Shown one piece after another: positions 16,223-25,044 of a stretch of DNA of 64,000 bases (positions are counted from its first letter, which is position 1; every line of letters starts with the position of its first letter). The position numbers and the translations under genes are program-made. The stretch spans positions 186,001-250,000 of the forward strand of contig NZ_JAVHZV010000029.1 in the NCBI RefSeq assembly GCF_031119625.1. Reading direction: 5' to 3'. Under the pieces are notes generated by a model that was given only the letters and a program-made list of their open reading frames with translations, made no database searches and had not been told where the DNA came from. Source of the DNA: Pseudomonas sp. G34 (lineage in GTDB: Bacteria; Pseudomonadota; Gammaproteobacteria; Pseudomonadales; Pseudomonadaceae).

Positions 16223-16726
16223 ATGGCCCTGATCACCGAGGACGGCACCGGCAAGTCTGACGCCGAGAGCTACGCCACTGCGGCAGAGCTGGCCAGCTAT
16301 GCGGTCAAGTTTGGTGCAACCATCCCCGCCGATGAAGCTGTTCAGGAAGCGCTGCTGCGCCGCGCCGCCCTGGCGATGCAGGCCATGAAGTGGAAAGGCA
16401 AGAAGACCAGCAGCGAACAGGCCCTGGCCTGGCCGCGGCGTGGTGTTCATCTGGATGGCGAGAACAAGCCATCCAACTATTTACCGGCGCGGATCCAGTA
16501 CGGGCAGATGGCCCTGGCCGTGGAGATTCACGCCGACGACATCGACCCTCCCGGGCAGCGCAAGGGCGCAATCGTGCGGGAGAAGATCGAGGGCGCTGTC
16601 GAGCGGCAATATGCCGAGATCCCCAACAGCAGCCAGCGCCTATTGCCGGCGGCGCCTGATCGGCCCAGCGCTACGCAGTTTGCCGATTATCTGGAGCGGC
16701 GTGGCCTATTTGCAGTTCGAAGCTAG
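16223..16726 (+). CDS. Head-tail connector protein (DnaT-like family)
   Basis: 167 residues. The start (MALITEDGTGKSDAESYAT) and the EALLRRAALAMQAMKWKGKK...LAWPRRGV segment match the putative DnaT-like ssDNA-binding family, a name from early annotation; in phages these sit at the connector position and act as adaptor proteins. Gap of 4 bp to the gene before. An antisense gene ends inside its last codon. Confidence 0.8.
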   Translation: MALITEDGTGKSDAESYATAAELASYAVKFGATIPADEAVQEALLRRAALAMQAMKWKGKKTSSEQALAWPRRGVHLDGENKPSNYLPARIQYGQMALAVEIHADDIDPPGQRKGAIVREKIEGAVERQYAEIPNSSQRLLPAAPDRPSATQFADYLERRGLFAVRS

Positions 16727-17031
16727 ATCCCAAGATCGATTAGCAATCCCGTGGATAGGCAGCTTGCGTATGGCTGATGACTGTCAAGACGAGATTCATT
16801 CATCGCCTGGAAAAGATCTTCGACTTCCTCAACCAGCGAAGGGCAGTTAAGCGGCGTCATCGCCTCTGCCACGGCGAGGTGCGGGCCTTCTCTGCCTGGG
16901 ACAGCGTCGTTGAGGAATTTCTTAATACAGATCCTGGCGGTCAACTTGTTAAGTGATCGCTGGTAGGGATTGTCTGTCTGGTCAGCCTCTTTGAGCAGGT
17001 CGATAACTTGCTCTCTAGTGCAGTTAGTCAC
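16723..17031 (-). CDS. Small antisense gene within the connector module
   Basis: 102 residues, acidic, soluble, read against the structural operon. It fills an otherwise empty 318-bp gap between two connector genes, starts with GTG at 17031 and has AAGGA upstream on its own strand. Residues 2-50 (TREQVIDLLKEADQTDNPYQRSLNKLTARICIKKFL) look like a real helical domain. Its composition is less GC-rich than the flanking head genes. No family recognised. Confidence 0.5.
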   Translation of the reverse strand: MTNCTREQVIDLLKEADQTDNPYQRSLNKLTARICIKKFLNDAVPGREGPHLAVAEAMTPLNCPSLVEEVEDLFQAMNESRLDSHQPYASCLSTGLLIDLGI

Positions 17032-17044
17032 TTGGGTGTTCCTT

Positions 17045-17413
17045 ATGTCTTTCTATCATCAGATGGCCGCCATGGCCCTCGATATGATCACCGAGTACGG
17101 CCAGTTGGTCACGTTGCGGAATCTGCAGCAGGGCGAGTACGACCCTGAAGCCAGCGCGCCCGCGCCGCCAGTTGCTGTTGAGCATGATGTGCAGGGGCTG
17201 CTGCTCGAGTACTCCGGCCGCGAGTTCGAGGCTTCATCCCTGATCCTGACGGGTGACAAGAAGCTCAAGATCCCCGCCCAAGGGCTCGCCTGGGTGCCCT
17301 CGCTTGGTTCAAAGGCGGTGATCCAGGGTGTGGAGTGGACCATCGTCCCTCCGGTCAAAGAGGTCAACCCGGCCGGCACGCCCATTCTGTATGAACTGCA
17401 GGTGCGGCGATGA
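17045..17413 (+). CDS. Neck/head-closure protein
   Basis: 122 residues. Sits where siphophages encode the head-closure (stopper) protein. The beta-rich C-terminal half (SSLILTGDKKLKIPAQGL...VIQGVEWTIVPPVKEVNPAGTPILYELQVRR) matches the small minor capsid pattern of such proteins. Start at 17045 is weakly supported by a ribosome site; ATG at 17063 or 17075 are alternatives. Overlaps the next gene by 4 bp. Confidence 0.7.
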   Translation: MSFYHQMAAMALDMITEYGQLVTLRNLQQGEYDPEASAPAPPVAVEHDVQGLLLEYSGREFEASSLILTGDKKLKIPAQGLAWVPSLGSKAVIQGVEWTIVPPVKEVNPAGTPILYELQVRR

Positions 17414-18051
17414 GCCGCCAGGGCAGCTTCGCGCTGGACGTGCGGGTGTTCGCGGAGCAAGCGCAGGCCGCGCTCAACACGACAGTGCGGGAAATCATCA
17501 TCGAGCTGGGCAGCAGCGTCATTCGTATGTCGCCGGTCGGCAACCCCGAGATCTGGGCAGCCAACGTGGCCTTTCGAGACCAGGCCCGGGCGTCAGCCGA
17601 CGAGTACGACTTCAAGGTGGCCGTGCGCAACACACTGACCAACCTCACCGAGTCGAATTTCAACAGGAACGGCAAGTTCAAGCGCGGCGTGAAGTTGGCG
17701 AAGCCGCTGACCAAGGCGGAGCGCGAGCAGAATTTCAACGTCAACGGCCTGGTGTCGGGGCGCGGTTACGTCGGTGGCCGCTTTCGCGGTAATTGGCAGT
17801 TCTCGATCCAGACGCCGGCCCAGGGCACGCTCGACCAGCCTGACCCAGCCGGCAACGTCACCCTGGCCAAGCTGAAGCTGCAGGTGGAGCAGATGACCGC
17901 GGGGCAAGTCGCGTTCATCGTGAACAACCTGCCGTATGCAATCCCGCTGGAGTATGGCCACAGTACCCAGGCGCCGAACGGCATGGTGCGGATCACCGTC
18001 GAGCGCTTCCAGCAGATCGTCGACGCGGCAGCAAGGAACAATCAGGTATGA
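17410..18051 (+). CDS. Tail completion / neck protein (HK97 gp10-like)
   Basis: 213 residues. The features VREIIIELGSSVIRMSPVGNPE, GRFRGNWQFSI and IVNNLPYAIPLEYGHSTQAPNGMVRITVERFQ fit the HK97 gp10-type tail-component fold, with the typical NN-x-PYA-x-x-LE-x-G segment. It should join tail and neck. Overlaps both neighbours by 4 bp. Confidence 0.82.
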   Translation: MSRQGSFALDVRVFAEQAQAALNTTVREIIIELGSSVIRMSPVGNPEIWAANVAFRDQARASADEYDFKVAVRNTLTNLTESNFNRNGKFKRGVKLAKPLTKAEREQNFNVNGLVSGRGYVGGRFRGNWQFSIQTPAQGTLDQPDPAGNVTLAKLKLQVEQMTAGQVAFIVNNLPYAIPLEYGHSTQAPNGMVRITVERFQQIVDAAARNNQV

Positions 18052-18455
18052 GCCACCAGATCATCCAGCAGCTCTTCGAGAAGGATCTGCAGCAGTGGGC
18101 GCAGGGGCAGGGCTTGGCCATCGCCTATCCCAACTTTCAGTTCGAGCCGGTGGGCGTCGCGTATTTGCGTTGTTTCACGCTGCCGGCGGACACGGCCAGC
18201 AACGACCTGGCCGGCGATCACGAGCTGCTCACCGGCGTGTTCCAGGTCAGTGTCGTCATGCAGGCCGGGGCAGGGACCGACGTGGCAGGTCGAGTATGCG
18301 AAGGCCTGAAAGGGCATTTCCCCATTTACAGCTATCTCCAGCGCGACGCCTTCAAGGTCCAGGTCATGAGCAAGCCCCAGCGCGGGCCGCTTATCCAGGG
18401 CGACGGTGAGGCCACGGTGCCGATCAGCATCAGCTACCGCTCCGACACCTTCTGA
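18048..18455 (+). CDS. Tail terminator protein
   Basis: 135 residues. Located directly ahead of the tail tube gene; the N-terminus (IIQQLFEKDLQQWAQGQGLAIAYPN), the GVFQVSVVMQAGAGTDVAGRVCEGLKGHF centre and RGPLIQGDGEATVPISISYRSD end fit DUF4128-type tail terminators (lambda gpU equivalents), which cap the finished tail. Followed by a hairpin terminator. Confidence 0.82.
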   Translation: MSHQIIQQLFEKDLQQWAQGQGLAIAYPNFQFEPVGVAYLRCFTLPADTASNDLAGDHELLTGVFQVSVVMQAGAGTDVAGRVCEGLKGHFPIYSYLQRDAFKVQVMSKPQRGPLIQGDGEATVPISISYRSDTF

Positions 18456-18477
18456 ATTGCCCGCTTGGGCACCCACT

Positions 18478-18502
18478 GAACCCGCCTTGAGCGGGTTCTT
18501 TC
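18478..18502 (+). terminator. Hairpin before the tail tube gene
   Basis: GAACCCGC (18478-18485) pairs with GCGGGTTC (18491-18498), followed by TTTCATTT, a weak T tract. It may be partially read through and helps set the level of the strongly expressed tail tube gene. Confidence 0.65.
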
Positions 18503-18524
18503 ATTTCTGCATGAGGAAAACCCA

Positions 18525-19178
18525 ATGGCAGCGAAACTCCCCAACGGCGCAATCATGAGCATCGCATCCGGCTACGCGCTGGCGATCGCTGTGACCGCCA
18601 TCAGTAATGCGGCTGTGGCAGTGGCCAGCGCCGCGGGGCACGGCCTGGAAGAAGGCCAGATCGTGAAGCTCGTGTCCGGCTGGAGCGCAATCAACGGCCG
18701 CGCGGCCAAGGTCGGCGTGGTGACCGAAGACACCTTCCAGCTCCTCGGTTTCGACACCTCCGACGAGCAGCGCTTTCCCGCGGGCGGCGGCGCCGGGGCG
18801 GTCCGCCTGGTTACCGGCTGGCAGCAGATCCAGCAGGTCATGAACCCCAGCACATCTGGCGGCGAGCAACAGTTCACCCAGTACCAGTTCCTCGAGGACG
18901 ATGATCAGCGGCAGCTCCCGACCGTGCGCAGTGCGCAGAGCATCGCGATCCCGATCGCCGATGACGTCGACCTGCCTCACTGGGCTGTCATCGAGGCCGC
19001 AGACCGCCGCCGCGAGCTGGAGGTGTGCCGCCTGGTGCTGCGCGACCGAAGCGAGATCTACTACAACGGGTACATCTCGGTCAGCGATACCCCGACGCTA
19101 ACTGTCAACGAGGTGATGGCGCGCACCATGACCATCGCGCTGGATGGCCGCCCGACCCGTTACAAGGCGGCTGCGTAA
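18525..19178 (+). CDS. Major tail tube protein
   Basis: 217 residues. Beta-rich, with the tube-protein pattern GHGLEEGQIVKLVSGWSAINGRAAKV and TFQLLGFDTSDEQRFP typical of lambda-V-type tail tubes in Pseudomonas phages. It forms the stacked hexamer rings of the non-contractile tail. Placed right before the frameshifted chaperone pair, as in lambda. ATG at 18525 after GAGGAAAACCC. Confidence 0.85.
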   Translation: MAAKLPNGAIMSIASGYALAIAVTAISNAAVAVASAAGHGLEEGQIVKLVSGWSAINGRAAKVGVVTEDTFQLLGFDTSDEQRFPAGGGAGAVRLVTGWQQIQQVMNPSTSGGEQQFTQYQFLEDDDQRQLPTVRSAQSIAIPIADDVDLPHWAVIEAADRRRELEVCRLVLRDRSEIYYNGYISVSDTPTLTVNEVMARTMTIALDGRPTRYKAAA

Positions 19179-19181
19179 GCC

Positions 19182-19562
19182 ATGGCCAAGAAGTTCTCCA
19201 TCAGCCAGGCGCCGGCGTTTGCCGGCGCTGTACCTATCCCGCGCGTTGGCGGTGATGCCGTCAATGTCCCATTCACGTTCCGTTACCTGGATCGCGAGGC
19301 GCTTGCTCAGCTCTACAGCGAGTGGGGCGAGCAGCAGCGCGATTTGGCCGAACGCGCTGATCAGCTGAGCCTGCCCGAGTTCACGTCAGCTCAGATCGAC
19401 CTGCAGGTCGGCCAGATCAAGCAGGTCGTCGAGGCCTGGGGCTTCGATGAGCCTTTCGACGACGTGCACATTCGCGCGCTGGTCGCGTCCGCTCGCACAG
19501 TGCCGGAAGCGATCCTTGCCGTGTATGCCCGCGCGTACGAAGAGGCACGACTGGGAAACTGA
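19182..19562 (+). CDS. Tail assembly chaperone, G-like frame
   Basis: 126 residues, helical, acidic. It starts 3 bp after the tail tube gene and ends at a TGA placed directly behind the slippery heptamer GGGAAAC. This is the short product (lambda gpG equivalent), which binds the tape measure and keeps it ready for tube assembly. The second product extends in the -1 frame. Confidence 0.85.
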   Translation: MAKKFSISQAPAFAGAVPIPRVGGDAVNVPFTFRYLDREALAQLYSEWGEQQRDLAERADQLSLPEFTSAQIDLQVGQIKQVVEAWGFDEPFDDVHIRALVASARTVPEAILAVYARAYEEARLGN

Positions 19563-19882
19563 GGAACGCCGCGGCCAGCCTTTACACCTACCAGGATCAC
19601 TCCGAGGAGCACCTGGCGCAGTTCGGTCTGTCGCCTGATGACTTCGATGAAGAGGACGAGGAGGTCGAGGTCTGGCCGTGTTCCTGGCCCGCGTTCCGGG
19701 TGTTCGAAGCACTCAGCACACAGTGGCGGGTAGGTGTCAGGGGCGCCACTGGCCTGGATTACACCGCGCTCCCGGTCACCGCTCGCATGCTCGGCATTGC
19801 GGCGCGCAGCGTGTTCGACGACATCCGCGTGATGGAAGCTGCGGCGCTGAAGCAGATATCTCAATCAGGACAAAGCCAATGA
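19182..19882 (+). CDS. Tail assembly chaperone fusion (G-T, -1 frameshift product)
   Basis: Joined reading: 19182-19559 then 19559-19882 in the -1 frame, 126 plus 107 residues, 233 in all. The 0-frame codons at the slip site are GGA AAC TGA with a G before, so GGGAAAC can re-pair in the -1 frame. The downstream frame has no start codon near its beginning but is open from before the slip and carries a DUF1799-like domain (VWPCSWPAFRVFEALSTQWRVG...GLDYTALPVTARMLG). Stop overlaps the tape measure ATG. This copies the lambda G-GT scheme. Frameshift efficiency cannot be seen from sequence. Confidence 0.88.
19553..19559 (+). promoter_or_regulatory. Programmed -1 frameshift site GGGAAAC
   Basis: X-XXY-YYZ heptamer G GGA AAC in phase with the upstream frame and followed at once by the 0-frame stop TGA. 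Lambda uses GGGAAAG at the same place. Confidence 0.88.
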
Positions 19883-22800
19883 CCACGTTCGCTCAGCTGG
19901 GTATCCAGGTCGACTCCAGCCCGGCCGCGAAGGCGGCAGACGACCTTGATCGCCTGGTCGATTCCGCAGAAGGTGCAGAGCAGGCGATCGACAACCTCTC
20001 CGATGCCAATAAAGGCCTGGAGCAGTCGAGCAAAGGCGTTTCGAATGCAGAGTCGGCCGCGGCCGCGACTGCTGAGAAATCAGCAGCTGCCCGTGAGCGC
20101 CAAGCGTCTGCAGCCCGCAAGGTTACCGAGAGCGCGGCCAGCGAAATCGCCGTGATCAGCCGTATGGAGAAGGCCTTCGAAGGCAATCTCTCCAGCATCG
20201 AGCAGATCATCCAGGCCGAAGGGCTGCTCGAGCAGGCGCGCAAGGCCGGCTTGGTCACCGCCGAAGACCAGGTGAAGTACCAGGATCGGCTCGGGGCCGG
20301 CTACGACCGGCTGCAGAAGGCCGAGGCCAAGGAGGCGGCCGAGAAGGAGCGGGCGGTTGCGGCCCAGAGCCGCCAGATCGAAGCGCTGAAGCGCACGGTC
20401 AACAGCATTGACCCGGTGACGGCCAGGCTGGCGCGGCTGGAGGCGCAGGAGAAAGCGCTGAACGATGCGCTGGCCCGGGGCGTCATAACCAATGATCAGT
20501 ACGCCTCGTCCATGGCCAAGATTGGCGCCGGCCGCGCCGAAGTCCAGAAGACCGGCGGTGCGATCAGTCAGCTCGGCCTGAACAGTCGTCAGGCGCGCGA
20601 GGACGTGCTGCAACTTGGCAACGCCGTAGCGTCCGGGAACTGGGGCACTGCAGCGAACAACATCGCCCAAATCGCCTCTGGCGCACGAGAAGGGTCGGCA
20701 GGCCTGCTGGCCGTAGCGCTGCCCATCGGCATCGTTGCGGGTGCCGTCGGCGCACTTGGCGCTGCGTATTACCAGGGCGACAAGGAGCAGCGCGAATTCA
20801 ACAAGAGCCTGGTGCTGACCGGCAACTATGCCGGCATCAGCGCTTCAGGCCTCTCCGACATGGCCCGCCAGGTGAGCAGCACCGTCGGCACCACCGGCGC
20901 CGCCGCCAGTGTGCTGGCAAGCATGGCCGCCGGCGGCAAGATCGCCGGCGAGAGCTTCGTCGAGGTCGCAGAAGCTGCACTGAGCATGGAGCAGGCCACC
21001 GGTACCGCGGTCGAGAAGACCGTGGCGGAGTTCGCCAAGCTCGCTGACGACCCCGTGCGCGCTTCGAAGGAACTCAACGAGCAGTACAACTACCTGACCG
21101 CGTCGGTTTACTCGCAGATCGTTGCGCTGGAGAAGCAGGGCGATCACGTGGGGGCGGTAAAGCTTGCCACCGACACCTATGCCGATACCGTCAAATCAAG
21201 GGCGGCGGAGATCACCCAGGATCTGGGGCTGATCGAGCGTGCCTGGTTGAGCGTGCGCAACGCTGCGGCTGGAGCTTGGGATAGCGCCAAGGACGTGGGG
21301 CGCTTCGACATCGATGACCAGATCGCTGACGTTGAGCGCCGGCTTGCTCAGGTCAACCAGGGTGGGTTTGGGCTCTTCAACAACGCTGATTCCAGCCGGA
21401 CGCGCTTGCTCGAGCAGTTGGACATGCTCAAGGAACAACGGAAGGCCAAGGCTGACATCGCTGCTTATGACAGCGAGCAGGCGATTATTCAGCGAGAGGC
21501 GATCGACGCGATGGCCAAGGTCGACGCGCTGACCAAATCGAGCTGGACGAACGAGCAGAAGCGTACCGAGGCGGTCAAGGAATACCGCAAGCAGCTTGAG
21601 GACATCAGGAAGGCGAACCCCAACGATGCCCGCCTGGAGCAATCCGCGGTAGACCGCAACATTCGCAACATCAACAGCCGATTCAAGGACACCGCTACCG
21701 GTTCCGCGCATGACACGCGTGCGGCCAATGAGGTGAAGAACCAGCTATCCCAGGTGGTCGGCTACTACCGCAACGCTCAAAAGGAGCTGGAGGCCTCGCA
21801 GCGCGCTGGCGTCATATCGCAGGAGAGCTACGCCGAACAGCGCATGGCGATCATCAAGCAGGAGCGTGAAGAGGTCGTGGCAGCCTACGGCCGTGAGATC
21901 GCTGCGCTGGAAGAAGCGCGGAACAAGCAGGGCGTTACCGCTGCCCAGCGGATCCAGCTGGATCAGCGCGTGGCCACCGCGCGCAGCAACATGGTGAAGG
22001 CTCAGCAGGACGCCGAGTCGCAACTGAATCAGATTTCGCTCAGCGAGCAGGGCCGCCTGGCGCGCCAGGAGCAAGCCGTTCTGCGGTACACCCTGGCGCT
22101 GCAGGCACAGGTCGATGCGCTTCGGCAGCAGGGTGAGCGTGCTGCCGCCGGCGTAGGCATGGGGGCTCGAGACCGTGCGCAGTTCGAGCAGCTGAACGCA
22201 TTGCAGGACCGCTACAACCAGCAGCTGATGGAGCTGGACAATCAGCGGGCTGACCCGTCGCGGCAAATGTCCGAGCAGGAGTACCAGCGGCGCCTGGCTG
22301 CGCTAAAGGCCTCGCACAGCGATATGCGCGACACGGTGGTCGCCAACTATGACGCAATCGCCGCGGCCGAGGGCGATTGGCAGAACGGCGCCAAGGCGGC
22401 CTGGGCGGACTACCTAGACAGCGCGCGGAACGTCGCCGGCATGACCCAGGATCTGTTCAGCAACGGTTTCCGCTCCATGGAGGATGCGGTGGTGCAGTTC
22501 GCCATGACCGGCAAGCTGTCCTTCGCGGACTTCACCCGCAGCGTCCTGGCCGATATGGCGCGGATTGCGGCGCGCCAAGCTGCCACCGGGCTTATGAGCA
22601 GCGTTGTCAGCATGGGTATGTCGGCCGCCAGCACCTACTTCGGCGGCGGTGCCGCCGTATCTGCGGGTGCAACCCAAGCCGGATACACGGGGACTGACTT
22701 CAGCAACTGGGCGGCAGCTCAAGCTAAGGGCGGTGCCTGGACGTCCGGAGCCCAGTTCTTTGCCAAGGGCGGCGCCTTCACGAATTCGGTTGTATCCCAG

Positions 22801-23121
22801 CCGACGGCGTTCGGCATGGCCGGCGGCAAGGCGGGGGTAATGGGTGAGGCCGGGCCGGAGGCAATCGTGCCGCTGGCTCGTGCTGCTGACGGTTCACTGG
22901 GAGTTCGCAGCCTAGGGGCGGGAGGCAGCATGACGACGATGCAGATCTCCTCGCCGGTCTCCATCACGATGGATGACCGTAGTTCGGAGGGCATGGAGCT
23001 CGATCAGCAGGCGCTGGCCGCCAACATGCAGCGAGAAATGAAGGTCGCCGCTGAGCGCGCTGTGGCCGAGAGCTGGCGCCCGGGCGGCGTGAGCTATCGC
23101 AATGCACAGGGGAGAGGTTGA
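19879..23121 (+). CDS. Tail tape measure protein
   Basis: 1,080 residues. ATG at 19879 overlaps the chaperone stop (ATGA). N-terminus LGIQVDSSPAAKAADDLDRLV, a long coiled-coil/repeat body, a hydrophobic segment (about 270-300), and the lambda-type C-terminal domain (MTQDLFSNGFRSMEDAVVQF...SFADFTRSVLADMARIAARQA). It sets tail length and is ejected with the DNA. With about 1.5 A per residue, the tail would be near 160 nm (inference). Confidence 0.93.
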   Translation: MTTFAQLGIQVDSSPAAKAADDLDRLVDSAEGAEQAIDNLSDANKGLEQSSKGVSNAESAAAATAEKSAAARERQASAARKVTESAASEIAVISRMEKAFEGNLSSIEQIIQAEGLLEQARKAGLVTAEDQVKYQDRLGAGYDRLQKAEAKEAAEKERAVAAQSRQIEALKRTVNSIDPVTARLARLEAQEKALNDALARGVITNDQYASSMAKIGAGRAEVQKTGGAISQLGLNSRQAREDVLQLGNAVASGNWGTAANNIAQIASGAREGSAGLLAVALPIGIVAGAVGALGAAYYQGDKEQREFNKSLVLTGNYAGISASGLSDMARQVSSTVGTTGAAASVLASMAAGGKIAGESFVEVAEAALSMEQATGTAVEKTVAEFAKLADDPVRASKELNEQYNYLTASVYSQIVALEKQGDHVGAVKLATDTYADTVKSRAAEITQDLGLIERAWLSVRNAAAGAWDSAKDVGRFDIDDQIADVERRLAQVNQGGFGLFNNADSSRTRLLEQLDMLKEQRKAKADIAAYDSEQAIIQREAIDAMAKVDALTKSSWTNEQKRTEAVKEYRKQLEDIRKANPNDARLEQSAVDRNIRNINSRFKDTATGSAHDTRAANEVKNQLSQVVGYYRNAQKELEASQRAGVISQESYAEQRMAIIKQEREEVVAAYGREIAALEEARNKQGVTAAQRIQLDQRVATARSNMVKAQQDAESQLNQISLSEQGRLARQEQAVLRYTLALQAQVDALRQQGERAAAGVGMGARDRAQFEQLNALQDRYNQQLMELDNQRADPSRQMSEQEYQRRLAALKASHSDMRDTVVANYDAIAAAEGDWQNGAKAAWADYLDSARNVAGMTQDLFSNGFRSMEDAVVQFAMTGKLSFADFTRSVLADMARIAARQAATGLMSSVVSMGMSAASTYFGGGAAVSAGATQAGYTGTDFSNWAAAQAKGGAWTSGAQFFAKGGAFTNSVVSQPTAFGMAGGKAGVMGEAGPEAIVPLARAADGSLGVRSLGAGGSMTTMQISSPVSITMDDRSSEGMELDQQALAANMQREMKVAAERAVAESWRPGGVSYRNAQGRG

Positions 23122-23459
23122 TGGCGATCGAAACATTCACCTGGAACACCGAGGCAGGCGCGGACGGCGATGTCGCTTTCCGCCAGCGCTCGACCCAGTT
23201 CGGTGATGGCTACCGCCAGGTAGCGGGCGACGGTCTGAACAACGAAAGCCAGTCCTGGCCGATCTCCCATGTGTCGATGAAGCCGATCGCGCTGGAAGTG
23301 GCGGCGTTCCTGCGTAGGCATGCCAACGGCAAGGCCTTCCTCTGGACGCCGCCGCTCGGTGTGCTGGGGCTCTATACCTGCTCCGGATTCAAGCCGGTGA
23401 ATGTGGGCGGCCCGGTCTGGCGGATTACAGCTACCTTTGAAACGGCATATCACCCATGA
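23121..23459 (+). CDS. Minor tail protein M (lambda gpM-like)
   Basis: 112 residues. The start (IETFTWNTEAGADGDVAFRQRSTQFGDGYRQ) and the FLRRHANGKAFLWTPP segment are characteristic of phage minor tail protein M/DUF2460-like proteins at the tail tip. The ATG at 23121 overlaps the tape measure stop; the TTG just before it is less likely. Confidence 0.88.
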   Translation: MAIETFTWNTEAGADGDVAFRQRSTQFGDGYRQVAGDGLNNESQSWPISHVSMKPIALEVAAFLRRHANGKAFLWTPPLGVLGLYTCSGFKPVNVGGPVWRITATFETAYHP

Positions 23460-24205
23460 GCCTCAATCACAGTGTGCAGACCCTGGAGCCGGGCAGCGAA
23501 ATTACCCTGTTCGAGCTGGACGGCACTGAATACGGCGCAGACGTGCTGCGCTTTCATGGCCATCCTATCCCGCACACGGCGGCAGAGCTTGCGGCCGCGG
23601 GCGCCGCTGCTGACCAGCTGCCCGCGAAGTCGATCTGGTGGCAGGGCAACGAGTATCACGCCTGGCCTGTTCAGCTGGAAGGGGTCGAGGTGAACAGCGA
23701 CGGTACCGCCGTGCGACCGACGTTCTCCGCCGGCAACATCGACGGCAGGCTGACGGCGCTGTGCCTGGTCTTCGACGACCTCGCCGACTTCCGACTGATC
23801 GAGCGCAAGACCCTCGCTCAGTACCTGGATGCGATCAACTTTCCTGCTGGCAATCCGGATGCGGACCCCACGCAGGAGGCGCTGGAAATTTGGTACTTCG
23901 ACCAGAAGGCCAGCGAGGACGGCGAGCTGGTCTCCTGGGAGCTGGCCAGCCCGGGCGATGTTGGCGGAGAGTCGATCGGCCGGCAAATGACGACCCTTTG
24001 CCATTGGGCGATGACGGGCGGTTACCGCGGGCCGAACTGCGGTTACACCGGCCCGTATGTGGATATCGACGGCAACCCCACCGATGATCCCGAACTTGAC
24101 GAGTGCGATGGCTGCCTGGGCACCGGTTGCATTCCGCGGTTCGGGGCGAACAACGAACTACCGCACGGCGGCATGCCGGGCGTTTCTCTGATCGCGCGGA
24201 GCTGA
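23456..24205 (+). CDS. Minor tail protein L (lambda gpL-like)
   Basis: 249 residues. Opens SLNHSVQTLEPGSEITLFELDGTEYG as lambda-type L proteins do. The C-terminal region carries conserved cysteines (TTLCHWAM, GPNCGYTG, DECDGCLGTGC) which in lambda gpL hold an iron-sulfur cluster. It joins tube and tip. Overlaps gene M by 4 bp. Confidence 0.9.
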   Translation: MSLNHSVQTLEPGSEITLFELDGTEYGADVLRFHGHPIPHTAAELAAAGAAADQLPAKSIWWQGNEYHAWPVQLEGVEVNSDGTAVRPTFSAGNIDGRLTALCLVFDDLADFRLIERKTLAQYLDAINFPAGNPDADPTQEALEIWYFDQKASEDGELVSWELASPGDVGGESIGRQMTTLCHWAMTGGYRGPNCGYTGPYVDIDGNPTDDPELDECDGCLGTGCIPRFGANNELPHGGMPGVSLIARS

Positions 24206-24207
24206 AC

Positions 24208-24969
24208 ATGCGCAAACACATTCTTGCCGCCGTGCAGCAGCACGCTGCGGCGCAGTATCCGCGTGAGTGCTGCGGGTTGGTGGTGCAGGTTGGGCGCGCC
24301 CATCGCTACGTGCCGTGCGAAAACACAGCGGACGATCCAAGCGAGGAGTTTCGCATCGCGCCTGAGGCCTATGCGGATGCCGAAGACCTGGGCGAAATCA
24401 TCGCCGTGGTGCACAGCCACCCAGACGCCACCAGCCGACCCAGCGCCGCGGACGTGGCAATGTGCAACGCCTCGGGTTTGCCGTGGTACATCCTGAGCTG
24501 GCCGGAGGGCGATCTGCGACTTCTCGACCCTGTTGACCAGGTGCCGCTGCTCGGCCGCCCCTTCGTGCACGGCGTGCAGGACTGCTGGCAGGTCTGCGCC
24601 GACTGGTTCGCCCGGGCGCGCGGCCTGACGTTCCCGCGTTATCAGCGTGAAGACGGCTGGTGGGAAAAGGCCGATGGCCCGAGCCACTATGAAGACCTGT
24701 ATGAGGCCGCTGGCTTCGTTCGCGTCGACGTCCCGCAGCGTGGCGACCTGATCATCATGAGTATCGGCCGCACTGCGCATCCGAACCACGCTGGGGTCTA
24801 CCTTGGGGATGACCCATCATTGCCCGGCGAGCAGGCGAGAGTGTTCGGCGCCGGGCCGTTCCTGCTGCATCACCTGTACGGTAAACCGAGCGAGATCATT
24901 GTGTTCGGCGGCCCTTGGTGGGATAGAGCCCGGCTGATACTCCGGCATCCTAGCGTATCGCCAGAATAA
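24208..24969 (+). CDS. Tail tip peptidase K (JAB/MPN plus NlpC/P60)
   Basis: 253 residues. N-terminal JAB1/MPN domain with a full metal motif (VVHSHPDATSRPSAAD, H-x-H-x7-S-x2-D), then an NlpC/P60 domain with the catalytic cysteine in VQDCWQVCADWF and histidine in HPNHAGVYLG. Lambda gpK has the same fusion. ATG at 24208 is preferred over an upstream in-frame start because it follows the L stop by 2 bp. Probably processes tail tip components or cuts peptidoglycan. Confidence 0.92.
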   Translation: MRKHILAAVQQHAAAQYPRECCGLVVQVGRAHRYVPCENTADDPSEEFRIAPEAYADAEDLGEIIAVVHSHPDATSRPSAADVAMCNASGLPWYILSWPEGDLRLLDPVDQVPLLGRPFVHGVQDCWQVCADWFARARGLTFPRYQREDGWWEKADGPSHYEDLYEAAGFVRVDVPQRGDLIIMSIGRTAHPNHAGVYLGDDPSLPGEQARVFGAGPFLLHHLYGKPSEIIVFGGPWWDRARLILRHPSVSPE

Positions 24970-25044
24970 CTATTCGGTAACGCAGCTTGTTTTTGTACTG
25001 GCGCACTGATGGTAAAGTCTGGACTTTCTCAAGGAGGACGAGCT

